A DNA stretch of 64,000 bases from Camellia lanceoleosa (GCA_025200525.1 CM045761.1:46012190-46076189); one strand, 5' to 3'. Counted from the first letter of the stretch, positions 46,068 to 58,905 are shown. Made by a program: numbers and translations. Notes: generated by a model not told the origin, from the letters alone.

Positions 46068-47100
46068 TTTTTTATTTTTTAAAGTCTTTTGTTATTAGCC
46101 GAAGTAAATAATAAAATTTTAGCTCGATTCTTTAAATTCAAACTTGTGTAAAATGATTAACTAGGATGGCGATGTTTTTTATTGAAACATGATAAATAAC
46201 TTAAACTTATTATATGGCAGAGTTGAATTATACTTGCATATAATAAAGCTGAATTGAGTTGGCGATGTTTCTGATTGAAACATGATGAATAACTTAGACT
46301 CATTATACGGCAGAGTTGAAATTATACTTGCATATAATAGAGTCGAACTAAGTTGGATTAACCTAGATTTGCTGTGTCGACAGAATTAAAACTTTGAATG
46401 ATACTAAGAACATATAAATTAGATTAACAGAGAAACCGAGGTCGATAACCTCAACCAGCCTCTATTTGAATCTGACCTCAGCGCCAAGATCATCGATACA
46501 TGCTTAATGTGAACATAAGTGAAACTTAAGTTCACATTAGGAGGCAGAGAGCTAGAGAATGATAAAAAAAGTTGAAAAGCTTGACAAGGGAAGGCTTGTC
46601 AAACATTTTACAAGCTAGAGTTGGCTTAAACACTTGTTGAAATTTTTCAGAAAAATTTACAAGTTAAAGGTACGCCGAGGTCATATTACAAAGAAGTACA
46701 TTCCTAGTTGCCGAGATGACCAGATTACCCAGCTTTGAGATAATTGAAGACAGAAGTCTTGATAATTGAAAGTGAAGTGGCAAGTTTTAAATAAACACTT
46801 GTGAAAATATTTTAACAAATGTTTTCAAGTGTTAAGCCATGGCCAAGATAAACAGTAAGTGGGTATAACCGAAGTATTTTACCCTGAGGAAATTGCACAG
46901 TTAGAATATGGAATCATACACGACAGTAAAGAAAAGACAAGTATCAACACTTAGTCAAGAAAGATGACTTGCATTCAGATAAGGAAGTTGTTCAGATACA
47001 AAATGGCACATCAGCCAAACTAAAGTTAAAATATTGTCCAAAAAGTTATAATAAACTCCAAAAACAAAAAATACAAAGTAAAGAAGCAACAACTGGTATC
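46068..47100. other. Element IV spacer after pol
   Basis: Non-coding, AT-rich, with a two-copy direct repeat (46168-46353, listed separately). No recognisable frame on either strand. Confidence 0.6.
46168..46353. repeat. 93-bp direct tandem repeat after pol of element IV
   Basis: Two units starting GGCGATGTTT at 46168 and 46261, each with ATTGAAACATGAT, GGCAGAGTTGAA and ATACTTGCATATAATA in the same order, differing at about a dozen positions. Tandem repeats after pol are common in Tat elements. Confidence 0.9.
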
Positions 47101-47119
47101 TAGACTACTTAGCATCACG

Positions 47120-49563
47120 CAAGATGTGTCTCGACCTTCGAAGACAACTGAACTTTTTTCGGCAAATTTTTCACCTCGAGCTCGGCGTCAATCTCTTGCA
47201 GAATTTGATGAATTTGATCAATGCTCTTCTCGGTGATTAGCACTTCGGCTGTTGTCTTCTAGGGTGAGGGACCTTTTGAAACCTCGTCCTCCTCATCCTG
47301 AGTCAAGTCTAGGACTTGCTCATTCAGAGTTGGGGACTTGGCCCTAGCAGGAACTTCAAAGATCACGGCCTCGCCTCTTCGGCTTCCTCTCTTTCTTCTT
47401 CTTCTTCTTCTTCTTCTTCCTCTCTAGCCTTTGCCTTGGATTGGCTTGAAGTGGGAATGAACGACAGCGTAAGTTGGCCTACATCTCTGAGAGGAGAGTC
47501 CTCGGGGACAGCCAGCTCCTTCAGAGCAGCCGTCCAACCAAGGGTGTAACCCTTGTTGCATACCTCTCTGACTTGTTGTTTTATAGTCCTCGTGGACGTC
47601 GGCTGCCCCCTCGACATAGGCCTTCTCGTTTGCCGTTTTAATCTCGGCGACTTTTGTGGCTAGGGCATCTCGGAGTTCGGCTTGGGCTTTGATCATTTTT
47701 GCCTCGGCCTCTTTCTTCTCGGCCTTAAGGACCTCAACGACAGCCTCAGTAGCTTCCGCCCTTTCCTCGGCTTCATCTTGGGCTTGTTTGGCTGCCTTGG
47801 CCTGATCTATCAATGTTTTCATCTTGGCCTCGGCTTTATTTATGGTCCTAAGCAAACCAGCAGCCTCCTTGGTCTTGTAGACCAGCTCTTTCTTCATTAC
47901 TTCTGCTTGCATCGCAAAGGAGTGGGCATGCTGGATTGCCTAGAAGAAATATAAGGAACAAGTTAGTAAAATCTTTAAGTTTGAAGACAAACAATGAAGA
48001 GTACCAAGTGTTAAAGATTTACTTGTACAGAATGTTGAAGCATCAAAGCGAAATTTTCATATTTGCTGACCTTGGCCATTTAGTTGAGGTCAATGGAAAG
48101 GAGCAGCGTAGTAGAGAGGGCGACGCCGACCTCAATATCAGAGGCGCTGTCACCAGTTCTGACTGGCTTATCCTCAATTGTAATGGAGGGGGCCCCAATG
48201 GTCATCTGATTTGAGAGAACCCGAGGTGGTCACGAGTCCCACTCGGCTTTTGACTTGGTGGATTCGGAGGGTTTAGCCTCGGCGGGTTTCTTTTCGGCGA
48301 CGGAGGAACTTTTTTCTGCCTCAGCCATTTTTGAGATCGGCAAGGTGTCCTCAGAGTCGATTTGAGTCACCATTGCCTTTGTTTCGGCCTTTTTTAGCCT
48401 CTTTGGCTTTGGTTTGGGCTGGGACTGAGAAGGAGAAGATTGCACTATAACGACATTGGGGATGTTGGCAAGAAGGTCTTCAGCAACGGCCTTTTTTCGC
48501 CCTATCTCGTCGGCAGAGACGACAATGGTAACTTTAGTGCCAAAACGGATCGCTGGAAGTGCGGTTAGTGGGTTGGCTGGATTGTAAGCTGATACCTCAG
48601 TACTTCAGTGTCTTCGGCTACTAGTTTTGCCTACGGGGGCAAAAAGTGGAGCTCGACATCGGCGTTGGCGCTGAGAGGGTAGAATCAGTTGTGGAGCAGA
48701 AGTTGATGGCTGTTTTGCTGGGTCATATGTAAAGGCTTGATCTGGCCGATGTGACGAGGTTGTAGGAGGAGTTGTAGCAGAAGGAGGAGACTTACATTTT
48801 TTCAGGACGTCGGGTAGTACAGATTTATAAGTTGAGATGTAGTTGAGCAGCAGAGGGGCTTTCCTCTGGTCAACTAGCATACCCAACAATTTCTTGAAAT
48901 CCTTGCTGGGATAGAATCTTTTGCGGAAATCCTTTGGTAGTTGAGGAAGGACGGCAAAGTATAACAAACAGACGTTAGAACATACAAAAGTATCAGAAAT
49001 AATAAAAGACTTGAAAGCAAGTAAAATGACACTTGGCTCTTACCATTCCCCTCTTTGAACACTGTTCGGCTTAAGGGGTAGAGGTGAAGGTCGTCATCTG
49101 GTGAGAACTCCCAGTTGCCCGAGACGATAAAATAATCGTCTCCAGCACCCTTGTTGAAGTCTGGGAGGTCGGCGATGAGTTTGTATTTTGTGGATCTTGG
49201 CTTAAGGTAATAGATTTAGCCCTTTTCTGCCTTCAGGCTACATATTGTATAACAGTATTGGATATCGGCTAAGGTTATCCTAGCATTTTCTCAACTAGCT
49301 AGGGCAATAATACCGTTAATGACTTGGTAAGAGTTAATGGCTAGATGCATTGGGTTGAGTTTGTAGTAGTGAAGGACTTCTCGGAAGAGGATGTTAAGAG
49401 GGAACCTAAGTCCACACTCTATGAAGGCTACTACTGGGAAGGGCATGGAGTCGTCTTTGGGCATGATGGAGTCCTCCTCTCCAGCCAACTTGAGATAAAC
49501 ATCGGCAAGGATGGAGAACTCTTGCCTAAAGTACTCTAGCTTAGCAAGGTGTCTACTCTCCAT
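47120..49563 (-). pseudogene. Antisense spliced ORF of element IV (Transposase_28-like plus coiled coil)
   Basis: Minus strand. Exon 1 (49563-49044): FPVVAFIECGLRFPLNILFREVLHYYKLNPMHL, which resembles the plant putative gypsy-type transposon domain (PF04195), then after a TGA, LPDFNKGAGDDYFIVSGNWEFSPDDD. Donor GTAAGAG at 49043; acceptor near 48967 looks mutated (TTTGCCG). Exon 2 (about 48966-48070): LPKDFRKRFYPSKDFKKLL, then a Pro/Ser/Lys-rich linker. Acceptor CTTCTAG at 47950; exon 3 has a long Ala/Glu/Lys coiled coil (47600-47912), then CNKGYTLGWTAALKEL and a poly-Glu tract (47397-47440). Comparable antisense ORFs are known in Grande/Tat elements. Function unknown; stops and a shift make this copy dead. 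Confidence 0.7.
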
Positions 49564-49599
49564 CTAAACATACCCATGATGTCGGCTAAAAAGGACAAG

Positions 49600-50728
49600 G
49601 TGTTGGATTTCAGAAGGAAGTGTTTTGTCTGGGTTTGGGTGGACCTCAACTTAACTAAAAAATTGAAATTGGGGAAAGGGTTTTCAAGATCTAAGAGGAA
49701 TTCGTTTCAATTTTTCCTAAGGATAGGAGTTCTAAAACAAATCCCAAAACCTAAGACTATGAAAACAAGAATTTAAGGCAGAAATCTGGAAAACACAATA
49801 AGAAAACAGAGAAGATCACAAATTCAGACTCAAGAAAACCAGAAGGGGTTCAAGAACATTGCATAAAATGTAAACATGCACAAATTGAAGACAGTGGCAA
49901 TTTACAAAGAACATCAAGTGTATGAACAAAATGTAAGTGCGTGTGTATACCCAGAAACAAATTGCAAGCAAGGGAAAATTTACAACACAGATAAAGATTC
50001 GAGAACATAAATAGAATTACAGTAGCAGTGTATAAAGCATAACAAATTTCGAAGTAAGTCAAAAATTGAAAAAATGGGAGAATAGTGACTTACCGAGGAA
50101 AATGAGGCCGGTATGAAGTACGCCGGAGTTAGACGATGGCAGTGGGCGGAGAAGAGCAGAAAATGCTTCACCGGAAGGGGTGATCGAAGCAAGATTCAGA
50201 GCTTGGAAAGCTTAAAACAATGACGGCTTTAGAAAGAGAAAGCTTAAGAAAAATCAAAGAGCATAAGGTGAAAAAATGAAGAAAGAGAAGTGGTTTTGAT
50301 CAAAACACGAAAAGGCGGAAAAATCACAATTAGTGTGCCTAGGATGACGTGTTTGTCAGGCGGCGCACGCAAAAGTGACGCGACTTGATGGCGCGTGTCA
50401 GGTACGGTTCAATAGGGAGGAGACGCATGGCGAAAACGGTTGAGTTGCTGTGTGTGACAGCTCATATGCGTGTAGAAACTCTTGGAGTTCTTGATTTAAT
50501 GAAGCAAATACCTCTGCTAGGGGAATGATCTCGGTTAAGGAACTTGGAAATCTTGGCTCTTGGTTCTAAGGCATTAACAAAACAGACTACAGGTCTTGGT
50601 CATATGGAGCAAACAGATGATGACCTCGGTAATGAAGGATAGAGTAAGCTTAGCCGACGTGCTATATGGTTGAATGATATAGGTTTCATCACTTTAGGAT
50701 GCTGAGGTAATAGAACCTAGGGGGCAGT
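49600..50728. other. Element IV spacer between antisense ORF and 3' LTR
   Basis: Purine-rich on the plus strand with no recognisable protein. It would hold the promoter and leader of the antisense gene if one exists. The stretch 50711-50728, AGAACCTAGGGGGCAGT, is the polypurine tract next to the 3' LTR. Confidence 0.6.
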
Positions 50729-51274
50729 TGTGGGGACATATTTTTTGTTAATGACAACATGTAGCCCAGGTGGCACCGAAGTGCCAATCGAGGTCCCACG
50801 TGTCCTGGTTATGACGCCGAGATGATCTCGGCTAGGCCGAGGTTACCTGCGAAGATACCGGAATTCGAGATGAACGGATAAGGGGTAAGAGTCATAGAAT
50901 GAGGGAGGACCTCAGCCTGGATAAGGATTAAGCTCTTAAGGAGTTTATTTTTATCTATTGGAGAGTCCAAGATGAGCATTGAGCTAGAGTCCATTGAAGC
51001 TAGGCTTCTACAGGGATCAAGTCAGTGCTGGCTGTAAAAGTAAGGCACCCTCATGGGTTTAAGGTACGCTTTTGTATTCTGACTAGTGAGTAAAAGCACT
51101 ATTTGCTATCTTTGAGAGATAATTGAGTGCTGACTTGATTGTTGAAGTGCCCCTGGGTGGATGAACCATCACCGGGGTCTTATCTTTCTGTGACAGGTCG
51201 TTCGAGCGCAATCTGCTCACCGGTGCTCTCCAACCGAAAGTACTGCTTTGGCAGTAGTCGAAAACAAAGACACA
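50729..51274 (+). repeat. 3' LTR of element IV
   Basis: TGTGGGGACATA at the start, GACACA at the end, 546 bp, matching 29961-30514. The sequence GTGAT at 51278-51282 repeats the left flank 29956-29960. Confidence 0.88.
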
Positions 51275-51599
51275 ATCGTGATTTATGCATAAAATTTGTG
51301 CAAATAAGTATCAGTTTGCGATTATTTTTTTTTCTAATTCTCACTTTTTTTTTGATATTTTCTCAGATTCTTCCAGCGAGGAGTTGCATTATTTTGGCAA
51401 CAACTAAAAAAAATTTTATGAATATTTTTTTTTCCAACTTTGTTTAGTGGACAACGATATGAAAAGTAAGAAATTAACCCTTCAATAAAGAAATAAAATA
51501 TTTAAATATTTATTTTATTTTATTTTTAGTGATTTATTCTTAATTTTTTAATTTATAGAATATTTTAATATAGTAGAACTTAAAAGTAAAATTTTTTAA

Positions 51600-52521
51600 G
51601 GGTAAATTACACTAGTACCCTCTAAAGTTTTTGTTTAATACAGATCTCACATTTTAAAAATTATAATCTCCTCATTGAGGTTTGTAATCTCATTACGAAT
51701 TACCTTCTACATTACTGATGTCATACTCTAAAATTTTTTAAATAACCATTTTATCTTCTTTTTTTTACCATTTCTTCTTCCTATAATCATGATTACATTC
51801 TATAACTCTCTATCATTAAATTCTACATAAACATATTCTTATTGAGTGATTATATATAAATATAAATTTTATATAAAATTTGTAAACATAATGATATAGC
51901 TTAACGGTGGTATTGCACTTTAAAACAAAACATCCATAAACGTGATATATATTTACAACAATATCATTATCACAACATTTTTATGATATTCTTTGTACAA
52001 ATTTTTATATATGAAGATAATTTTTCATATTTATTTCCACCATTATATCTAAGATTAGATCAATTTAATCTAGATTTATTTAAAAAGTATAAAATTTGTA
52101 CATAAAATTTAAAAAAAAAAATTCATTGAATACAACAAAATAAGATAATGTATTAAATTTTTATATTTTTATATTTTTTTGTATTTGGTGAATTTAAAAA
52201 AAAATCACAAAATATTATACTTCTCAAATATATCTAGATTAGGTATATCTAAAAAATAAAAAATTGCTTAAAATATTTTTAAAAATTCAGTTAAAAAAAT
52301 AAAGAAAATAAAAAAAAAACTCAATTTTTTATGTGAGTTAAATTAAAGAAGATGATTGTTATTTCTTTTGAAATGACATGAACAAAATATTTGTATTATT
52401 TTATTATTTTGTATGTATAAATGTTAAGGGGCAAAAATGTCATTTAAATCTGACAGGGAGTAAATGTAATTTTTTAAATATGAGGAAAGATTTGTATTAA
52501 ATAGAAACCTGTAATTTATCC
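51600..52521. mobile_element. MULE-like MITE with perfect 9-bp TSD (922 bp)
   Basis: Ends GGGTAAATTACACTAG and inverted GGATAAATTACAGGTT, extending inward as long inverted repeats (TTTAATACAGATCT with TTTAATACAAATCT). Flanked by the identical ATTTTTTAA at 51591-51599 and 52522-52530. No ORF. Same general class as 22320-23305, with related end sequence (GAATTACAC, AAATTACAC). Confidence 0.85.
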
Positions 52522-52774
52522 ATTTTTTAATTAATTAACTATTTATTATTATTATTTTTTTTTGAAATCTTCGCAAAGGAGACAAAAAATATTAATAAAA
52601 AAATCTAATAATCTGTACTTCATGCCAGATGTGTTTTTCCTTGCTAAGAAAAAAATGTAACAATAGTAAATAATCTGATGAATATTTTGATTGCGCTCTT
52701 ACCAGCCTTAGCCCAAAAAAAAAGGAAAAGGAAAAAAGAAGAAAAATTGGGAACGTTTTTGGCTTCGTTACTTA

Positions 52775-52938
52775 GGGTGTGTTTGGCGAAAAAAGATTTT
52801 AATCAAAAGTTAATAAAAAATTAAAAAATTAAAAAATTAAAAAGTTAAAAGTCAAAATTTATTTTTGAACACTTTAAAATTTTTCACCTCATATTTTAAT
52901 AAAAAAATTATCAAAAAAACCACTTCGTAAACCAGCTC
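52775..52938. mobile_element. Tourist-like MITE (164 bp)
   Basis: Ends GGGTGTGTTTGGCGAAAAAA and inverted GAGCTGGTTTACGAAGTGG; TSD TTA at 52772-52774 and 52939-52941. Confidence 0.65.
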
Positions 52939-53451
52939 TTAGTAGAGAGCAAAACGATGTTATTAACATTATTGGTAACAAAATTTTTAGATGAATGTTA
53001 TTTTTTTTAGCATCGTTATGAATCTTTAATAAAAGAAAATATTTATAAAAAAAAATTGACAAAATTTTAAGTCTTGTTAGTTCCATTTTATTTTTGCTCT
53101 TAAATTATTAATGTTTCTTGAAAAATCTATGCAAAAGTAAGAGAATCAAATAATTTGTTGGGGAATAATATTTTTTGCTGAAATTAATAATGAAGAATCA
53201 TTTTTTTATTCTCATTCATTTCAAAGGCTGAATTCATAATGACTCAAAATCACATTTTCATTTCCCTCAAAATTCATCTCACTCAAATATCATAAATGAT
53301 TCAAAAATACAGGAATAATAAACATTAATATGCAATCGAGATTCATTTTACAGATGCCAACAATACATGAGTTCAATCTCTACCACACACTTTAATTCTT
53401 ACCACAGATTGGTACTATATTCTAGTTTGGTGGACTTAATCCAAAAACAAG

Positions 53452-53617
53452 GCTTGGTTTGGCATAATAAAAAAAAATTCAAAAAGTCACTATTTTATTT
53501 AAGTCACATCATCTTATTTAAGTCACATCACCGCTTTACTACATCACTTCAAACCCAATTCATATTTTATAAAAAGTCAAAAAGTACACTTATTTAGTTT
53601 ATCCCAAACAATATGGG
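53452..53617. mobile_element. Small MITE related to 61321-61450
   Basis: Left GGCTTGGTTTGGCATAAT, right inverted CCCATATTGTTTGGGATAA. Shares the inner AAGTACACTTATTTAG block with the MITE at 61321. No clear TSD. Confidence 0.5.
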
Positions 53618-53726
53618 TCCACTTTATTGGTACAAGAGTCGTAAAACGTAGACGTGACCTTGTATACACCCCTATTTACCGTGCATTACATATGCATAAT
53701 ACACACTACACACTAAGAAGGTCTAT

Positions 53727-54365
53727 CTATGGTTGATCATAAAACTCACTTGATAAGCGTGGGGTGAGCAACACTTCCAATGGAGTTGCCTTAGGTAGTA
53801 CAATCCCCAACCCCTCACTCATATCCACTTTTCCATTCCTCGACAACATTTCTAGGTTGAACCCTTGAAGCAACCGAACGAGTATCAAATGCATTGTTTT
53901 ATATGCTAAGGCGCTTCCAGGACATGACCTCCTACCAGCGCCAAAAGGAAGGAGCTCAAATTGTTGCCCTATTAAATCCTCTTTTGCTTGCCATGCAAGA
54001 AATCTTTCTGGTTTGAACTCATCAGGGTTAATCCATATGTGAGGGTCACGGTGGAGCTTCCAAATGTTGACTATCAAACGAGTGCCTTTGGGGACATAGT
54101 AACCAGAGACATGACAGTCTTGAATAGACTCGCGTGGTATAGATAAGGGTCCTGGAGGGTAAAGTCGGAGTGTTTCTTTGATGATGGCTTGGAGGTAGAC
54201 TAAGTTCTTGGTGTCTGATTCATCTAACCATCTTACATTTCCATGTCCAATATACATGTCTATTTCTTCTTGTGCTGTTTTGAGGGTTGTGGGATGATTT
54301 AGAAGTAGGGAAACTGCCCAGGATAAGGCGGCTGTTGCGGTATCAGAGCCTCCTATGATAAGGGA
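53727..54365 (-). pseudogene. CYP82-like exon 2
   Basis: 212 codons, open, from the acceptor AATAG at 54366 to TAG/TGA at 53727-53729. Carries I-helix, K-helix ExxR, PERF and heme-binding motifs without damage, and ends in SSEFYDQP. This part alone could still be read as a functional C-terminus. Confidence 0.9.
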
Positions 54366-54639
54366 CTATTAAAAAACAAAAAATAAATAAAATAATTGTC
54401 AATTGAAAAGAATGTGCAATTTAAAACATATAAATATAAGTCATACTTATAATAAATTTGAGATATATAATGATTTTTCTATTTACGTTACATTATTGAA
54501 AAACATAGCTATCCCATAAAATTTGCATCCGTTGAGGTGTTTGTGGGCTTTGTTTGAGCTCAACTCAGTAATATGAACTTTTGGGTTTTAGAGTTTGCTA
54601 AGTAAATTATTCATGCTAAATTAGGTTGGTCACATATGA

Positions 54640-54837
54640 GGCCTCTTTTGTGGATTGGTTTTTTTAGTATTTTTTTTATTTTTTTCACGAAGTAGAAAAA
54701 GTAAATATATATTTAGGAATAATTTTTCTTAGTTATATTGAAAATTGTAAATTATTGAGATGTTGGATTTTTTTAAAGTGATTTTTTGACTTTTTAACTA
54801 TTTTAATCAAAAAAATCAAGTTGCCACACGAAGCCTA
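54640..54837. mobile_element. MITE-like inverted repeat in P450 intron
   Basis: Ends AGGCCTCTTTTGTGGATTGG and inverted AGGCTTCGTGTGGCAACTTG, the Tourist-like end type of the region. No clean TSD. Confidence 0.45.
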
Positions 54838-56447
54838 AGTAATTCCTTAATTAGATCATATTTATCTTAAAATAATCAATTATTATTAAAATCCTAATTA
54901 TCATATCAACATTCAATTAATTTTATTTTTATATAAATTATCTATTTAATATGCTTTAAAAAAATAATTTAAACAATCAAAGTAGGACCACAGTAGCTCA
55001 GTTAAAGCTTTCAACTCTGGAGCCTTACTCCTTACAAAATGTCATACCCCCCTTCTTTTACAACTTGGGGTTGGTAGCACTGTGTTGTGAAGCTATGAGG
55101 GCATATCCTAAATTTATTTTAATGATTTGAATTATTTATAATGTAGAGTTCATTATCTATTAAAAAATTCAAGTTAATTAAATATCTGTAACTTATAATA
55201 AGACCACATTCATGTTTAGAAAAAAATAAACGGTTAGTAAGATTTTGATAAATTCTTATGATTATTATTCAGTTTAATCATGAAGTTATACTTGTCCTGT
55301 TAATTATATTTTTTACAAAAAAGGTATACTTACGAATCTTATAATATGAAAGGTTCGCATCATTAAAATATGGTCAGAACAAATCTCATGGGGTCAGGGA
55401 CGAAGCTAGAATTACTATTGGATGTGAAAATATATTTAAGAGTGTAAATCCTCATAATTTCAAATTTCTTAATATAATATCTATTATTTTTTAAATTTTT
55501 TAGGGGAATTGCCCCCATCTACCCCCATTTGATCCATCCTTGCATGGGGTGTGACAATGTGAGTGCTATCATAGCACCCACCCCCAAATCCCCCTGTTAG
55601 TGGGGTGTATGTTATTGTAATGTTTTCAAAATCAGATTGGACTGGTTGGTTGGACCAATTGATTCATCGATCAATCTAAATTTCGGTCTGGATGAACCCT
55701 TAGACCCACTTCAAGCTCAAAATCACCTTATTTTCAAGCAATCGGTAAAAATCATGCCTAAACGGGTGTTCGTTCGAACTAGTAACGGTTTGCATGAACC
55801 GGAGCGGGCTTGAAATAATTGAACCTAAAACCTACAGGTCCTTTGAAGCATCCCACCACTTGGACTAGACTCCTTGCTATGAAATATTGCATGATATATT
55901 TAATTTATTCATTCATTTTTTACTCTTACAAATCAATGTTACTTTTTTTAAGCAACTAAAATTAAAATGGTAAAATTAAAAATCAATTCTTAATATTGGT
56001 GTATAGATATAACATTAAAATATATTTTTAAAAATATATTATTTATTTGTATTTTTAAATATAATTATTATATAATTATAATATTATGGTTGAATTCTGA
56101 TTAACCTGACAATTGAACTAGCGATCCTTAACTCGGTCACTTTTTCAATTTGCTTCACGGTTCGGATTTCAAAACACTATATAATTGACACATACATTAA
56201 TCAAGGCTAGCATTCTCATTAATAAAAGTACCACATTTTGACATTTGAAAGTTAGGCGTGGGTCACACAATAGAAATCAAATACATAGTGAGACATAACT
56301 CTCTTATAAGGGGTGAGGGCCTATATGTGCACACATGTGAATCTCACCTTTTGTGAAAGGGTTGTATCCTATTTTATATTTGATTTCTGTGTACATAAAC
56401 TTACTCGTGTATTAATGTAAAGATAAGTGTGTGATCATATTTATTTA

Positions 56448-57400
56448 GGTTTATTACACTTTTTTCTCTAAACTATCGTCAAATTATCTACTTTAGTCCC
56501 TGAACTATTGATTAAATCTAGTAAGTCCCTAAAGTATATAAATCAAAGTTTATTTAATTTCTCAACTATCGATTAAATCTGTTAAGTCCCTAAAATATTT
56601 AAGTCAAACCTATTTAGTCCTTGAAAAGATTACAAAAATAAAATATATGCTCAGAAGTATTATAAATTACTAAAAGATCATACCCAATTAAGATTTTATT
56701 ATAGAAAAATCTTAAATTTTTATTTTGTTTTTAAAAAGTATTTTATTTTGTTTTGTGTTTAAATTAATATTAGAGTTTAGTTTATCAGTCTTGCTAATTA
56801 AATTATATGAATATTAGATATATTGAAAAAGAAGAGTTAAACAATCTAAATAATAACACTTCGCTACAAATAATAATAGAACGAAATAATACATTAATTA
56901 AGAAATATAAAAATAAAAATAAAAACTTAGTGAAAAACTTAAAAACAAAAAATTATAAATTATAAACAAAAAATGACATATAATACTAGATATAGGCAAA
57001 TACATAACCATTATAGAAGATAAGTAAGAAAATAAATAGATAATTATCCTTAAACTTATAAATGAAATTCATCATAATAATTGACGCCCACTTTTCAAAT
57101 ACAATAAAATTTAAGTTTTTTTTTTTGAAATAAAATTTTAAGTAGACAGGGTTTTTTTACTAATTTATAATAATTATGAATTTAAATTTTATTTTTGTAA
57201 TTATTTCAGAGATTAAATAAGTTTAAATTAAATACTTTATTTTTTGGGTAAATAAATTAAATTAATGAATTCAATCGATAGTTGAGTGACTAAATAGATT
57301 TTGATTTATATATTTTAGGGATTTAATAGATTCAATCGATGATTCGGGAATTAAGTAGACAATTTGATGATAATTTAGAGGTATAAAGTGTAATAAATCC
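56448..57400. mobile_element. TIR element in P450 intron (953 bp)
   Basis: Inverted ends GGTTTATTACACTT and GGATTTATTACACTT, extending about 190 bp (GAACTATTGATTAAATCT with its partner near 57335). ATTTATTT lies on both sides (56439-56446 and 57402-57409), so the TSD is probably 8 bp; in such AT-rich DNA this could be chance. MULE-like or hAT-like; no ORF. Confidence 0.65.
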
Positions 57401-58670
57401 AATTTATTTTTAAAAAATTATTTACGCATAATATTACTTGATGTATATGTAAATAATTTGGGTACAACCTTTAATGCAGCTTAGTTTAAAAATAAAATAA
57501 AATAAAAATAAAAAAACACTTTAATGCAGCTCAATGAGACTCGCGTTGACATCATACAAGGATTAAGAAGTATAGAGTAGCCCAGATCTATGACTCACGT
57601 TGGTGAGGTGAACCTGCCCCCATAGATTTGTTAAGCTGGTATAGAAAAATGGAGAAATTACAATTAAATAGGATTTTTACAAAATAATTATAAATTTATA
57701 AAAAGAAAATTAGGACTTTAATTATTAACGTTTATAAAATTTGTCACTGTTCTGAAATTATTTTCAAAAACTTATATTGAATTGCAATTTTTCTTAGAAA
57801 AAACACCCACAAACAAGCGCATGAGTTTGCAACTTAGTATATGAAATGACAGAGACAGATGACATGATTTAGAATAATCCACTCCTCCTATAATATCCTC
57901 CTATAATAGCTTATTTTGAGAAGTGACTTTTTAATTTTTAACCCATTTATCTTTTCACAAAAAAATTAAAAAAAATTAAAAAATAATTTTTAATCACCTT
58001 TGCAAAATATCCTAATGTTAATAATCATTTGAAAGACATGTTTCATAGTTCTAATATCCCCACATAATAATGGATCACTTCACATCTTATTAAAGAAAGG
58101 ACTAATTATTTCCCACATGAAGAAAATCAATAACCCTCCGTTATGATGAGCTTACCACTAGCTTGACCCTTATATAAAATAAAAAAAAATTAATAAAATG
58201 TAAATAAAATATATTTATATTTCATTTATTTTTTATTTTCTTTTTAAATTTCTACTCAAATTCATAATTCAAATACAATTTTAAAAAGTACACTCCAAGA
58301 ATTTGTTTTGCAATATACTACCAAAAAGTCTCATTCCATTGTCGCCTTAACTCAACTATGGAGTATTCATTTATTGATATTTATATCTATCTTTTTCTAT
58401 CTATCTATCCATGCTAAGTGAAGGCAGGACAACATACATATTACAATTATTTTCTTTATTATTAATTTTTATTCTTATTTATTTGAATTGTACACACATT
58501 GCATGTGCCACCTACTAGTACTATTGTTAAGTGAAGACTGAATTTGGTGTGTAAGCCTTCTCCTCATGTCACGTGGTATATTTTTTTATCTTAAAAAAAA
58601 AAGTTACACAAAGAAGTCAATAAGATTTGAATTTAAGACCTTGAGTTTCATTAAGAAATATCTTACTACT

Positions 58671-58905
58671 TAGGCCTCGTTTGGAAAGCTGACTATTTTA
58701 GTAGACTTTTTAACTATTTTAATTTGGTTTAAAAAGTTATGTTTGGAAAAATAGTTGATTTTTTTATTTTTTATTTTTTATAATTGATTTGATAGTTATG
58801 AGAGAAAAATAAAATGACAATGGGTTAAATATGATATTTTATTTTATTGACTATTTTAACTTATTTTATCTTTATTGATTATTTTAGCCCAACCAAGGCT
58901 TTAAA
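58671..58905. mobile_element. MITE-like inverted repeat in P450 intron
   Basis: Left GGCCTCGTTTGGAAAGCTGAC, right inverted AGCCTTGGTTGGGCTAAAAT, with CTATTTTAG/CTTTTTAACT type interior as in neighbouring MITEs. TSD unclear. Confidence 0.45.

Larger units (their letters stand above)
29961..51274 (+). mobile_element. Element IV: Tat-lineage Ty3/gypsy element, split by element III
   Basis: LTRs 29961-30514 and 50729-51274 begin TGTGGGGACATA and end ACACA. Flank GTGAT (29956-29960) reappears at 51278-51282, three bases past the apparent LTR end. Gag, protease, RT, RNase H, a second archaeal-type RNase H and integrase occur in order, followed by an antisense ORF. Two RNase H domains and an extra antisense ORF are hallmarks of the Tat group (Ogre/Retand/Grande relatives). 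The element is about 11.5 kb without the nested 9.8-kb element III. Coding parts are decayed. Confidence 0.88.

Noticed and set aside
54988..55090. Possible tRNA gene or tRNA-derived SINE (GTAGCTCAGTTAAAGC, A-box-like)
   Set aside because: No convincing B box or cloverleaf follows; resemblance is limited to about 15 bp.
58640..58685. Possible SINE tail (GAATTTAAGACCTTGAG)
   Set aside because: Too short and without a head or target duplication.
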